Notes: generated by a model from the sequence alone, not told the origin. Positions 7,899 to 16,487 are shown, counted from the stretch's first letter. The stretch is 64,000 nt of DNA from an uncultured Oscillibacter sp. (GCA_910583695.1 CAJTZL010000005.1:22759-86758); one strand, 5' to 3'. A program made the numbers and translations.

Positions 7899-10641
7899 AT
7901 GACTGACGTACAGCAGAGAACCGCCGCGAGACAATTTGCCGCCGACTGGGCCGGGAAGGGCTACGAAAAGGGCCACAGCCAGACCTTCTGGCTCTCCCTG
8001 CTCCAAAAGGTCTACGGCGTGGAGGAACCCGACAAGTTCATCACCTTCGAGGACCAGGTCATGCTGGACCACACCAGCTTCATTGACGGCTTCATCCCCT
8101 CTACCCATGTACTCATCGAACAAAAGAGCCTAGGCAAAGAACTCAACAAGCCCATCCGCCAGTCGGACGGTTCCCTGCTCTCCCCGTTTCAGCAGGCGAA
8201 ACGCTACTCTGCCGAACTGCCCTACTCCCATCGTCACCTGCAACTTTGCCGAGTTCTATATCTACGACATGGAACAGCCCAACGGCGAGCCGGAAATCAT
8301 CCTGCTGGAAAATCTGGAGACGGAGTATTACCGGCTCCAGTTCCTGGTGGACGCCGGAAACGAGCATATCAAAAAGGAAATGGAAATCTCCCTCCAGGCC
8401 GGGGAGCTTGTCGGCGTGCTGTACGACGCGCTTTTGAAGCAGTACAAGGACCCCGGCGACCCCGAGACGCTGAAAAGCCTGAACAAACTCTGTGTCCGGC
8501 TGGTGTTCTGCCTCTACGCCGAGGACGCGGGCATCTTCGGCGGGCGGAATATGTTCCACGACTACCTCCAGGCCCACCAGCGGGAGGCAAGGCAAGCCCT
8601 CATCAATCTGTTCAAAATCCTGGACACAAAGCCGGAGGACCGGGACCCTTATTTAGACGACGACATTCTGGCATTTCCCTATGTCAACGGCGGCCTGTTC
8701 GCTGATGAAAACATCATCATCCCCCGGCTGGGCGAGGACATTGTGGACCTGATTCTGCGCCGGGCCAGCGAAGACTTCGACTGGTCCGCCATCAGCCCCA
8801 CCATCTTCGGGGCCGTCTTTGAAAGCACCCTGAACCCGGAGACCCGCCGCTCCGGCGGGATGCACTACACCAGCATTGAGAATATCCACAAGGTCATCGA
8901 TCCGCTGTTTCTGGATTCCCTCCGGGCGGAGCTGAAGGATATCAAGGCCGTCACGGTCGAAAAGACACGCAGACAAAAGCTGGCCGCATTCCAAAACAGG
9001 CTGGCGGGACTGAAATTCCTGGACCCCGCCTGCGGGTCCGGTAACTTCCTGACGGAAACGTACATTTCCCTCCGGCGGCTGGAGAACGAGGCGCTGTCCC
9101 TGCTGTACCATGACCAGATCATCCTGGACATGGGCAATCCGATCCGGGTTTCCATCGGGCAGTTTTACGGCATCGAGATCAACGATTTTGCTGTAACTGT
9201 GGCGAAAACCGCCCTATGGATTGCGGAAAGTCAGATGATGAAGGAGACCGAGGACGTGGTGCATATGTCCCTGGACTTCCTTCCACTGAAATCCTACGCC
9301 AATATCACCGAGGGGAACGCCCTCCGTCTGGATTGGCCCAGGACGGATTATATCATGGGGAATCCGCCCTTTGTGGGCTACTCTCTGCAAAGCAAGGAGC
9401 AAAAAGACGACATTCTATCCATCTATGTTGACGAGAAGGGCAAGCCCTACAAGACGGCGGGGAAAATCGACTATGTTTCCGGCTGGTATTTCAAGGCGGC
9501 GCAGTTGATGAAGGGCACGCCGATTCGGGCTGCGTTTGTGTCCACCAATTCCATTACCCAGGGCGAGCAGGTGGCGGGCGTTTGGAAACCGCTGTATGAC
9601 CGTTTTGGCATCCATATTGACTACGCCCACCGGACCTTCCGCTGGGACAGCGAAGCCAGCTTGAAGGCCCATGTGCATTGTGTGATTGTGGGGTTTAGTT
9701 CCGCGCCGAACGTAAAACCTAAACGCCTTTATACTGCGGAACATTTTCAAGTAGCGGAGAACATTAACCCATATTTGATAAGTGGCAACACTATTTTTAT
9801 TGATAACAAAAGCAAGCCTTTATGCAATGTTCCGCATATGCTTTCTGGCAATCGGCCCACAGATGGGGGGCATTTAATTCTGTCTTCAGAAGAACGAGAT
9901 GTTTTGCTCCAGAATGAACCTCTAGCCCAGAAGTATATCAAGAGATTCATGATGGGATATGAATTTATCAATAATGTTCCTCGATATTGTTTGTGGCTAG
10001 TTGATGCTTCTCCATCAGATTTGCGAAAGATGCCTATGGTAATGAAGCGAATTGAAAGTTGCCGCGAGGCGCGCGAGAATAGTCCTGATGCCGGAAGACG
10101 GAAATTAGCGCAAACTCCAACACTGTTTAGAGAGCAACTAAATCCTGATTATTTTATTGCAGTTCCAAAAGTGTCGTCTGAGAGACGAAAATATATTCCA
10201 ATGGGATACTTAGACAAGGCCACTATTGCAGGTGACAAATTGTTTATTATACCAGATTCAACCATCTATCATTTTGGAATTTTGACCTCCAATGTACATA
10301 TGGCCTGGATGCGAGCTGTTTGCGGCAGACTAAAAAGTGACTATAGTTATTCCATTAATGTCGTTTACAACAACTTCCCCTGACCCACGCCTACAGAAGC
10401 GCAAAAGGCCAAAATCGAGCAGACCGCCCAGGCCATTCTGGACGCCCGCGCCCTTTACCCGGATTGCAGCCTCGCCGACCTCTACGACGAAACCACCATG
10501 CCTCCGGAGCTGCGCAAGTCCCACCAGCAGAACGACCGCGCTGTCATGCAGGCTTACGGCTTTTCGGTCAAGGACATGACCGAGAGCAAGTGCGTCGCGG
10601 AGCTGATGCGGCGGTATCAGGAACTGACAAAGGAGGATTAA
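7899..10641 (+). pseudogene. MmeI-type (type IIL) restriction-modification enzyme, disrupted
   Basis: Single-chain endonuclease plus adenine methyltransferase. N-terminal nuclease residues are visible (FIDGF ... VLIEQK, a D...ExK pattern). Next come the helical spacer, SAM-binding DPACGSGNFL, catalytic NPPFVGY, a target-recognition domain and an MmeI-like C-terminus. Two lesions kill it. Near 8229 a small deletion shifts the frame, so ELPYS should continue into the IVTCNFAEFYIYD segment but lies in another frame. At 10381-10383 a TGA stands where the motif NNFPWP expects Trp; the rest of the protein continues in frame to TAA at 10639. The recognition-domain part (about 9740-10370) is far richer in A+T than the remainder, implying domain replacement by recombination. 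RBS AGGAGG precedes ATG 7899. Confidence 0.88.
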
Positions 10642-10643
10642 TC

Positions 10644-11243
10644 GTGCAGTTTATTAATTTTTTAGATACACATAGCGGTTCATTAACTTTTATAATCACG
10701 GCAGTGTATGTAGTAGCTACCATTTTTATTTGTAAAGCAAACATTAAATCTGCAGAAGCAACAAGGGAACAAGTTGCAGAAGCTAGGCGGCAATTTGAGG
10801 AAGAACACCGTCCATATATTTCATATCAAATTATTTTTGAACGGCGCAAATGGTATGGTATGAGATTTACAAACCATGGAAGGCGTACAGCTAACCATGT
10901 TCAAATCAAGTTAGACCAAAAATTTATAGATAGTATCAGCAAGCAGAAATTTGCTGATTGGTTAAATAACCTAAAGAATGAAGAGTTTTCTTTAGGAATT
11001 GGCCAAAGCCATGACATTTTCTTTGGTGCGGATGAATTTCGGAATGCTGAAGGTAAAGAGCCAATTGTAGGTAAAATAATTTATCGGGATGGAGAAACCG
11101 AATACCAAGAGTCTTTTAATATCGATTTTGAAAGGTACGTCACATTTTTCTCCGTTAATAGCTTTGATGATGATTTACACGATGAAATGAAAAAGCAGTC
11201 ACAAGAACTAAAAAATATCGTACAAGCAATTCGAAATATGTAA
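10644..11243 (+). CDS. Single-pass membrane protein of unknown function
   Basis: 199 residues from GTG 10644; AAAGGAGG sits inside the end of the methyltransferase frame, so the two were co-translated. One transmembrane helix (about residues 12-31, SLTFIITAVYVVATIFICKA), then a helical linker rich in Glu/Gln/Arg (35-52) and a soluble domain of about 140 residues with beta character (RPYISYQIIFERRKWYGMRF). I do not recognise the family. Base composition is strongly AT-rich, unlike the methyltransferase body but like its recognition domain, suggesting that both arrived in one transfer. An effector or accessory role beside the RM enzyme is inference from context. Confidence 0.7.
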   Translation: MQFINFLDTHSGSLTFIITAVYVVATIFICKANIKSAEATREQVAEARRQFEEEHRPYISYQIIFERRKWYGMRFTNHGRRTANHVQIKLDQKFIDSISKQKFADWLNNLKNEEFSLGIGQSHDIFFGADEFRNAEGKEPIVGKIIYRDGETEYQESFNIDFERYVTFFSVNSFDDDLHDEMKKQSQELKNIVQAIRNM

Positions 11244-11276
11244 GGTGGCGGAGGCAGTAAAGTCTAGCCAAATTTG

Positions 11277-11303
11277 AAATGCGTCTCGAATTGAGACGCA
11301 TTT
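11277..11303. repeat. Island palindrome, copy 3
   Basis: Arms of 11 bp around GAATT, same TGCGTCTC core as the other copies. It lies in the convergent gap between the membrane protein gene (+) and the next gene (-), a place where a bidirectional terminator would be expected. Confidence 0.85.
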
Positions 11304-11345
11304 CTAAAAATTACTATATTTTCAAAAAATTGATACATAATAACA

Positions 11346-11972
11346 TTAAAATAGTCTAAGATATATTTCTGGATAGTTCCCTTTCATCCAAATGATAAAC
11401 TTTTCGTCATCTTTGATTCCTGCGCGTTTACTTTTTACGCTTTCAAATAACTGTGATTCGTTTTCTTGTATGTAATCGCATAGCAGGTTGGCCTTTTGAT
11501 GAAAAGTTTGAGAATAGCAAATCGTATAGTAACGGTCTAATTCCAAATCTTGTTTTTGTATCCGCGTCTTCTTATATCCTTTGGGACGATTATTTAGCAT
11601 CCCTCCTAATGTCCTAAAATTGAGTTCTCCTAATACACTGATCATCAATAAACACAGGGCCTCAGTTGATGGTATTTCCTTGATTTTGCTTTTTGAAATC
11701 ACTACAATGTCCTCAATTTGGTCGACCAGGAATCTATTGGATGCACCTACATTGACATCAAATGTCATTTTTAGAATATCGAGATACCGTGAGAAATATT
11801 TCTTCGCATCTCTTAGTCCCAAGTCACTAATCTGATTTGGCAAATCAGTGGCCACATCACCCAGAACACTTAACATATGTTCTTCAAATTCAAACGGAAT
11901 CTGGACGGGCTGTGGTTGAGTTTCAGGAATACGCCGTATGTAAAAGATGCCTTCTTCCTTTTTGCCTATCAT
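11346..11972 (-). CDS. Uncharacterised protein, second gene of a two-gene unit
   Basis: 208 residues from ATG 11972 with GGGAGA seven bases upstream. It appears soluble and largely helical, with no signal peptide or transmembrane segment. I do not recognise a family or catalytic motif. It starts 35 bases after the stop of the gene at 12008-12532 on the same strand, so the two are probably co-transcribed. AT-rich compared with the flanking mobile genes. Position between a restriction enzyme and a mobilization gene suggests an accessory or defence role, unproven. Confidence 0.7.
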   Translation of the reverse strand: MIGKKEEGIFYIRRIPETQPQPVQIPFEFEEHMLSVLGDVATDLPNQISDLGLRDAKKYFSRYLDILKMTFDVNVGASNRFLVDQIEDIVVISKSKIKEIPSTEALCLLMISVLGELNFRTLGGMLNNRPKGYKKTRIQKQDLELDRYYTICYSQTFHQKANLLCDYIQENESQLFESVKSKRAGIKDDEKFIIWMKGNYPEIYLRLF

Positions 11973-12007
11973 TTTCGTTCTCCCGCCATATAGAAATCAT
12001 TTGGTTA

Positions 12008-12532
12008 CTACACTTTCCGGACAACAACCTTGATACCACTGAAATCATAGCCAATCACAGACAAAATCCGAGTCAGGGTGATCCTCAGCAAACTTTCCAC
12101 ATCGTAATGGGCTTCGAAGTAAATTTCTGGGCAGATAGTGATAGGACTTTTCATTTCTTCCGAACTGTCTCCTAGGATGATCCGGCTATTTCCGTAGACA
12201 CGGTTCCTCAGCTCCATCAGTGAATCATGCATGCCTGGAGTCTGATTACAGTCTTTCAAAACGGCTTCTACCACACCTTTCCACGACGTTGTTCGGATCC
12301 GGGTTCCATCAGGGAAGATGACCCCAACAGGGCGGCGTCCCCTGAAAAAGCTGGGTGTCTTCGTCAGCGGATAAATATCCTCCAGGAGCTGGGATATGTC
12401 TTGTGTTTCCTGTCTGTTGTCTTCTAGTCCTTCTTGCTCCATTTTCTGAATGAGCTGTTCTAGTTTTCGGGTTAGTTCCTGAGAAGATGTGCGCATTGCT
12501 TTCATTTCTTGTAGCATTTCTGAACGGTTCAT
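12008..12532 (-). CDS. Uncharacterised protein with N-terminal coiled coil
   Basis: 174 residues from ATG 12532, chosen because GGGAGGT lies seven bases upstream (the GTG 18 bases earlier would overlap this site). Residues 1-45 form a charged coiled coil (SSQELTRKLEQLIQKMEQ). A globular domain follows with RGRRPVGVIFPDGTRI, then PEIYFEAHYDVESLLR and a closing IGYDFSGIKVVVRK. I cannot name the family, but the strand-rich core around GVIFPDG and a basic C-terminus could bind nucleic acid. First gene of an apparent operon with the gene at 11346-11972. Confidence 0.72.
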   Translation of the reverse strand: MNRSEMLQEMKAMRTSSQELTRKLEQLIQKMEQEGLEDNRQETQDISQLLEDIYPLTKTPSFFRGRRPVGVIFPDGTRIRTTSWKGVVEAVLKDCNQTPGMHDSLMELRNRVYGNSRIILGDSSEEMKSPITICPEIYFEAHYDVESLLRITLTRILSVIGYDFSGIKVVVRKV

Positions 12533-12704
12533 TTTATGTACCTCCCTCACATGATGCTCGCATACCGATGTACTGATTATAGTTTACCGAAAGTTTACCG
12601 TTTTGTCAAGAGACATTTCTGTTTAATTCAAAAAATTATCGTCAAATTGTTGAGCACAAATAAACTGGCGAATGGGAAAGCACAACCGCTCTCCCGCAAA
12701 AGCC

Positions 12705-12726
12705 AAAGCCGCCGTTAGGCGGCTTT
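12705..12726 (-). terminator. Hairpin downstream of mobC
   Basis: AAAGCCGCC pairs with GGCGGCTTT across a 4-base loop; on the minus strand GGCTTTT follows, compatible with ending the mobC transcript. Confidence 0.5.
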
Positions 12727-12729
12727 GCT

Positions 12730-12885
12730 GGTATTTCCCCTTGATTACCAACAATCCGGCGGACGGCTCCAGTCAAGGCCCGCCCAGTCCGCAGACTGGG
12801 CGGCTCGCGGGCGGTTGCGCAAGCAACTGCCCGGCCTTGACGGGAGCGGGACGCTGGATTATTCTTCGCGAGAGGGGGAAATACC
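12730..12885. repeat. 156-bp imperfect inverted repeat
   Basis: The outer arms GGTATTTCCCC (12730) and GGGGAAATACC (ending 12885) are exact complements. Further nested complementary blocks occur inward (AATCC/GGATT, TCAAGGCC/GGCCTTGA, CGCCCAGTC/GACTGGGCG), so almost the whole segment can fold into one long branched hairpin. No gene lies in it. It occupies the place downstream of mobC where the relaxase gene would be expected. Confidence 0.7.
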
Positions 12886-12951
12886 CGTTTTTCGTGGTTT
12901 CTATACGACCTGAATTTTCTTTGCTCTCATATAAACAAGGGCAAGACTCTA

Positions 12952-13260
12952 TCAAAGAGTCTCCTTAACTAGCCGCCATGTTTGTTGAACCAACTTTACA
13001 GCCTCGCTGATTTCTGCGTTTGTCACAGCCTTTCTTGCATTGACACAGTGAGCAATTTGGTTCATATTATTTCCGATAGCTGCAAGCTCCCGGAGCAAAG
13101 CGGCGTAAGTTTCTGGCGGGTGTGGGCGAAGATCAACACCTTCGATCAAGTCTCGGATAAAGGGGTCAACGCCCATTCCAGCCCGCCGGGCCTGTTCCTT
13201 CAAATGGGCAAGTTCTTTGTCCGTCAGCCATACGCTGACATGTCGGCTGCGTTTTCTCAT
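12952..13260 (-). CDS. mobC: Relaxosome accessory protein MobC
   Basis: 102 residues, AAAGGAG upstream of ATG 13260. N-terminal ribbon-helix-helix-like segment (RHVSVWLTDKELAHLKEQAR), then the MobC signature region LRELAAIGNNMNQIAHCVNA. MobC proteins bind near oriT and help the relaxase open the strands. The relaxase gene that should follow directly is absent, so this mobilization module is a remnant. A candidate oriT lies just upstream. Confidence 0.88.
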   Translation of the reverse strand: MRKRSRHVSVWLTDKELAHLKEQARRAGMGVDPFIRDLIEGVDLRPHPPETYAALLRELAAIGNNMNQIAHCVNARKAVTNAEISEAVKLVQQTWRLVKETL

Positions 13261-13286
13261 AGCTGTCTCCTTTTGTGATGTAAAAG

Positions 13287-13310
13287 AATGCGTTTCTAGT
13301 GAGACGCGTT
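13287..13310. repeat. Island palindrome, decayed copy 4
   Basis: AATGCGTTTC...GAGACGCGTT: two transitions relative to the other copies, both leaving G-U pairs possible in RNA, followed by a T-run. It lies in the mobC leader. Confidence 0.55.
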
Positions 13311-13325
13311 TTTCGTAGGAGGGTC

Positions 13326-13371
13326 TTAGGGGATATCCCCCTAACCAGAGGCATTTGTGCTACCAAATGCC
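13326..13371 (-). other. Candidate origin of transfer (oriT)
   Basis: Two adjacent inverted repeats upstream of mobC: TTAGGGG-ATAT-C-CCCCTAA (13326-13344) and GGCATTTG-N6-CAAATGCC (13350-13371). Paired inverted repeats immediately 5' of a mobC gene are the usual oriT layout. No nic consensus could be assigned. Confidence 0.45.
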
Positions 13372-13599
13372 ATGCTGGCTGGAACAGCGGCAAAATCACC
13401 GCTATTACTTTTCTCTAACAATCGTATCTATCAATCCATCCCTTATCCTGCTTAGAAATGATAGATTGATAGATAGATTGATATAACTAAAATCAGTCTA
13501 GTTCTTCTCAGTATAATTTCCTGCGACTGTTTCGCAGTCTTGACTTCCGGTTTTCCGCATTCTAAACTTCCGATTTTCGGAAGTCTGGACCTCTGTTTT

Positions 13600-14022
13600 T
13601 CAGAAGTCTTGGCTTCCGAAAATTGATGTTATGGAATTATCTTGCGGACCCGTGGACTGCGGGGTAGCAAACTGCTTGACGTAGATTTTTGCCGGAAGCC
13701 CCGGCCCTTGCCTGATGCGTTCGATCAGACCGAAACCAGTCTTGCCACTGCCTAATTCTCTCAGCAGCTTTGTGGCCGTGTCATGGCAACATCCTAAGTC
13801 CTCCTGGATTTCTTGCAGAGTGTAGTAGATATAGACCCGCCCCGCTTCGTCGCGCCAATCGTTTCTGGTGGAAAGCGCCATGCGGTCCAACAGGAGGCCG
13901 TACAGCAGCTTGGCCTCGGCGGAAAGATGCTTAAATCGTTCATCTTTTATAAGCTGGCGGGGAATGCGTAAAAAGGAAAATTGATTGTTTTCGTTGCTGT
14001 GGCAGCATAAAGTATGATTCAT
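13600..14022 (-). CDS. Replication initiator (RepA N-terminal domain type), truncated
   Basis: 140 residues from ATG 14022 (GGAGG upstream). The winged-helix initiator domain of clostridial plasmid/ICE RepA proteins is recognisable: SFLRIPRQLIKDERFKHLS, AKLLYGLLLDRMALS, YIYYTLQEIQEDLGCCHDTA and GLIERIRQGPGLPAKIYV. It ends at TGA 13600 within GSQDF. Downstream in the same frame the typical low-complexity tail continues (KTEVQTSENRK...), and the C-terminal DUF6017-like domain is missing. So the protein is a fragment caused by a stop plus a 3' deletion near 13500. A second broken copy lies at 22417-23401. Confidence 0.82.
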   Translation of the reverse strand: MNHTLCCHSNENNQFSFLRIPRQLIKDERFKHLSAEAKLLYGLLLDRMALSTRNDWRDEAGRVYIYYTLQEIQEDLGCCHDTATKLLRELGSGKTGFGLIERIRQGPGLPAKIYVKQFATPQSTGPQDNSITSIFGSQDF

Positions 14023-14287
14023 ATGGACCTCCAAATAATAAAAAGAGACGCTCTTTTCAGAACGTCTCTAAACAATATTTTCGGTGAGTTTTATTCTATT
14101 TCAACAAATTTTTCATTTCTATTTAACAATATGGTAGGGAAACAAGGTAAATAGCAAGTGCTTTTCGTCGAGGTACGTAATAAGTACCCATTAAGCGCCT
14201 TAGAAGGAATACTCCTGGCCGCCGTATGCCTTTGTTCATCATTTTCAATTATTTCTTGACAAAATTGTTCAGAGTTCTCTGCGGTTT

Positions 14288-14494
14288 TTATATCATAGAA
14301 CCTCTCTGTATAGTGATGCGAAGGGCGATCATGTAGTTTTTCTCTCCGTCCCGGATGACCTCGCCCAGCAACTCCTTGGGGTATCCTGGGCAATACAGAG
14401 CGCGGAGCGGTGGCACGTCACCGAGGACTAACACCGACGTTACCGCCGCTTGCGCTTGATATATCAGCCGTTTGGCTGCCTCTCGGTCCCTCAT
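14288..14494 (-). CDS. Small hypothetical protein
   Basis: 68 residues, start overlapping the stop of the upstream gene by four bases (14491-14494), hence translationally coupled. Contains a short hydrophobic segment (AAVTSVLVLGDVPPL). No recognised domain. Part of the leader-controlled unit that runs toward repA. Confidence 0.5.
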   Translation of the reverse strand: MRDREAAKRLIYQAQAAVTSVLVLGDVPPLRALYCPGYPKELLGEVIRDGEKNYMIALRITIQRGSMI

Positions 14495-14871
14495 TCGATG
14501 AGAAGATCGTCCGTATTGGGTGCTGCGACAACGCGAACTGCGGTAGCCTTGGCGCTGATCCCCAGACGACGGATGCCAGTTGTCTTGTCAGCAAAATCAT
14601 AGATTTTACCGACAAAATTGTCGAAATCGACGTAAACGGGATTGCCCTTGTCCAGTAATGGAGTTAAAGCGTCGGTTGGATCAGACACTTTAACATCGAG
14701 TGTTTGGTAGCCCGCCCCAGGGAATACCACCGTCACCCGACGGCCTATGATCTCCTCCTTGATGGAATGACCGTCGCGATAAGGGTGCAGCGCGGCGATC
14801 TTCGTTGCTATCACTGGACCGTTGCGGGCCAAAATTAAAAGTGGTAACAACAGCGTAGTCAAATCGTACAT
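14491..14871 (-). CDS. Hypothetical protein, first gene behind an attenuated promoter
   Basis: 126 residues from ATG 14871. The first 20 residues are hydrophobic (LTTLLLPLLILARNGPV). The rest has alternating strand-like segments (RRVTVVFPGAGYQTLDVKV, GNPVYVDFDNFVGKIYDF). No family recognised. It is preceded by a consensus promoter and a long structured leader ending in a strong terminator, so expression is probably conditional. The neighbouring rep gene suggests a role in element maintenance. Confidence 0.6.
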   Translation of the reverse strand: MYDLTTLLLPLLILARNGPVIATKIAALHPYRDGHSIKEEIIGRRVTVVFPGAGYQTLDVKVSDPTDALTPLLDKGNPVYVDFDNFVGKIYDFADKTTGIRRLGISAKATAVRVVAAPNTDDLLIE

Positions 14872-14911
14872 AAATTGCTCCTTTCAAAATGAAAATTAGG
14901 GGTTTTGGGCA

Positions 14912-14981
14912 ACAAAAAAACGCTAGAACTTTTGAGCTTATGCCAAAATAACGGCATAAACTTGAAAATTCCCTAGCGTTT
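14912..14981 (-). terminator. Strong leader terminator (attenuator)
   Basis: The outer stem AACGCTAG/CTAGCGTT and a long inner stem (CTTATGCC/GGCATAA plus A/T-rich pairs) form a hairpin, with a run of seven T on the transcribed strand directly after. It lies between the promoter at 15129-15157 and the gene starting at 14871, so transcription would stop before the gene unless the hairpin is prevented. Confidence 0.8.
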
Positions 14982-15128
14982 ATGGGCAAGCCCGGAGGGG
15001 CTGCCGATCCTGGAAATTATGCCTCGCCCTCGGGGCTTCCACGTCCGAGGGGTTGTCGGCTTTTCAAAGAAAAATTTTCAAAAATTCCCGTTCGAGCGGG
15101 CTTGTCCGATACCCGATCTCACAATATC

Positions 15129-15157
15129 AGTATAGCACAGCCCCAACTGGTTGTCAA
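15129..15157 (-). promoter_or_regulatory. Consensus sigma-A promoter with long leader
   Basis: On the minus strand TTGACA (15157-15152), 17 bases, TATACT (15134-15129): a near-perfect match. The leader of about 250 bases contains GC-rich complementary blocks (CCTCGG/CCGAGG) before the terminator. Confidence 0.85.
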
Positions 15158-15159
15158 GT

Positions 15160-15659
15160 TATTTTTCAACTTTTTCAAAGAAACTTAGAAAAATAACCTT
15201 GAAAATTAAAAATATAGCAACTTTTTAGGCATTATTTTTTAGAGCGAAAAACGGAGGATTTTTCTGACAACAAAAAAATGCCGCCTTAAATTCATACGGA
15301 AAAAACCGCTTGCACAATCAAGCGGTTTAGTGTAAAATATGGATTGAGAGACAGCAAAAGCAAATAAAGGCAGGACGTGAAGTGCTGGAACACCCCACGT
15401 CCCTATGCAGGAGACCTAACCTCCCACACAGCAAGAAACTTGCGCCGCATCCATTTTATCAAATAATCACGGTTTATTCAAGCGTGAAAAATGGGAATGT
15501 GTGTTTAGCTTTCGGCGGTGTAGGGATAAATTGCAAACCCTGCGCCGCTTTTGTTGTCTCGGCGGTCCCGAGCAAAGCCCACGGGGGACGGAAAGAACCC
15601 ACCCCCAAGGGCCGGACCGTTGAGACAGAACGAAAAATAATGTGGAAGGAGAACACACG
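15160..15659. other. Gene-free stretch before the SH3 lipoprotein
   Basis: About 500 bases with no supported gene. It holds a hairpin AAACCGCTT/AAGCGGTTT (15303-15328) and an imperfect repeat GGCGGTGTAGGG...CCCTGCGCCGC near 15520. A 93-codon open frame (15382-15663) lacks a ribosome site and any domain. Confidence 0.45.
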
Positions 15660-16472
15660 ATGAAAAAAGCCCTCATATATGCCCTTGCGCTGGCCCTTGC
15701 TTTATCGTTGACAGCTTGCAGTCAGCCCAAGACGGAGCAACCCACAGACCCCGCCCCCAGCACATCGGCCCCGGAGCCAATCGCAACCCCCGAACCAATC
15801 AAGGACACAACCCCGGAGCCTGAACCCGAGCAGACCCCAGCGGCCCCCGTTGAAACCGAGGACACCCAGCCCCCGGAAGAAACAGAATCCGAAGAAGTAG
15901 AATCCCCAGTGGAGCAGGTGCAGTTATTCACCGATTGCAACGAAACAGTATACGCTACAGGCACCGTCAACATCCGGGCCAGCTATACAGCAGACAGTGA
16001 AAAGCTAGGTAGCCTAAACAAAGGAGACAGCGTCACCCGCACAGGCATCGCAATAGCGGGAACCGAAGCAGAAGGCTGGAGCCGCATCCAATTAAGTGAT
16101 GGCAACATAGTTTATGTGTCAAACAAATACATAAGCACCACAAAACCCGTACAACAACAGCAGAACACCCAATCACAAGGTAATCAGCAGACACAGACAA
16201 GTGGAAGTCAGCAGCAAACCCAGCAAACCCAACAGACACAGCAGAGTGGCAGCACACAAAAGATAGATGGACATGATGATTTAGGTGATTATGTGTTGAA
16301 TGGAAAGGGTGGAAAGTATTACCCTGCATTAAATATTACACTGCCAGTATCCTATGACGGCACAACAACAAATGGATCATCTTATGTAGATCCTGAATGG
16401 GAAGCAGCACCAGGTTACCAAACGGGAGAAGCACATAGGGATGCATGGGCAGGCGTAAGTATGGGTGGTTAA
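15660..16472 (+). CDS. SH3-domain lipoprotein
   Basis: 270 residues from ATG 15660 with AAGGAG upstream. Signal peptide with lipobox LTAC (Cys near residue 18), so anchored outside the membrane. A disordered Pro/Glu/Thr stretch follows to about residue 85. Next is a bacterial SH3 domain (about 98-160: ATGTVNIRASYTADSEKLGS, GDSVTRTG, GWSRIQLSDGNIVYVSNKYI), a Gln/Thr/Ser-rich linker (165-205) and a C-terminal segment with PALNITLPVSYDG. SH3b domains bind cell-wall peptides; the role here is probably surface-related. A clean terminator follows. Confidence 0.85.
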   Translation: MKKALIYALALALALSLTACSQPKTEQPTDPAPSTSAPEPIATPEPIKDTTPEPEPEQTPAAPVETEDTQPPEETESEEVESPVEQVQLFTDCNETVYATGTVNIRASYTADSEKLGSLNKGDSVTRTGIAIAGTEAEGWSRIQLSDGNIVYVSNKYISTTKPVQQQQNTQSQGNQQTQTSGSQQQTQQTQQTQQSGSTQKIDGHDDLGDYVLNGKGGKYYPALNITLPVSYDGTTTNGSSYVDPEWEAAPGYQTGEAHRDAWAGVSMGG

Positions 16473-16487
16473 TCCACTAATTGAGCA

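Noticed and set aside
10381..10383. TGA as recoded Trp or selenocysteine
   Set aside because: TGA terminates many intact genes in the window, the gene carries another lesion, and no SECIS-like hairpin is evident directly downstream.
15382..15663. 93-codon frame starting at GTG
   Set aside because: No Shine-Dalgarno sequence, low-information composition, and it overlaps the start of the well-supported lipoprotein gene.
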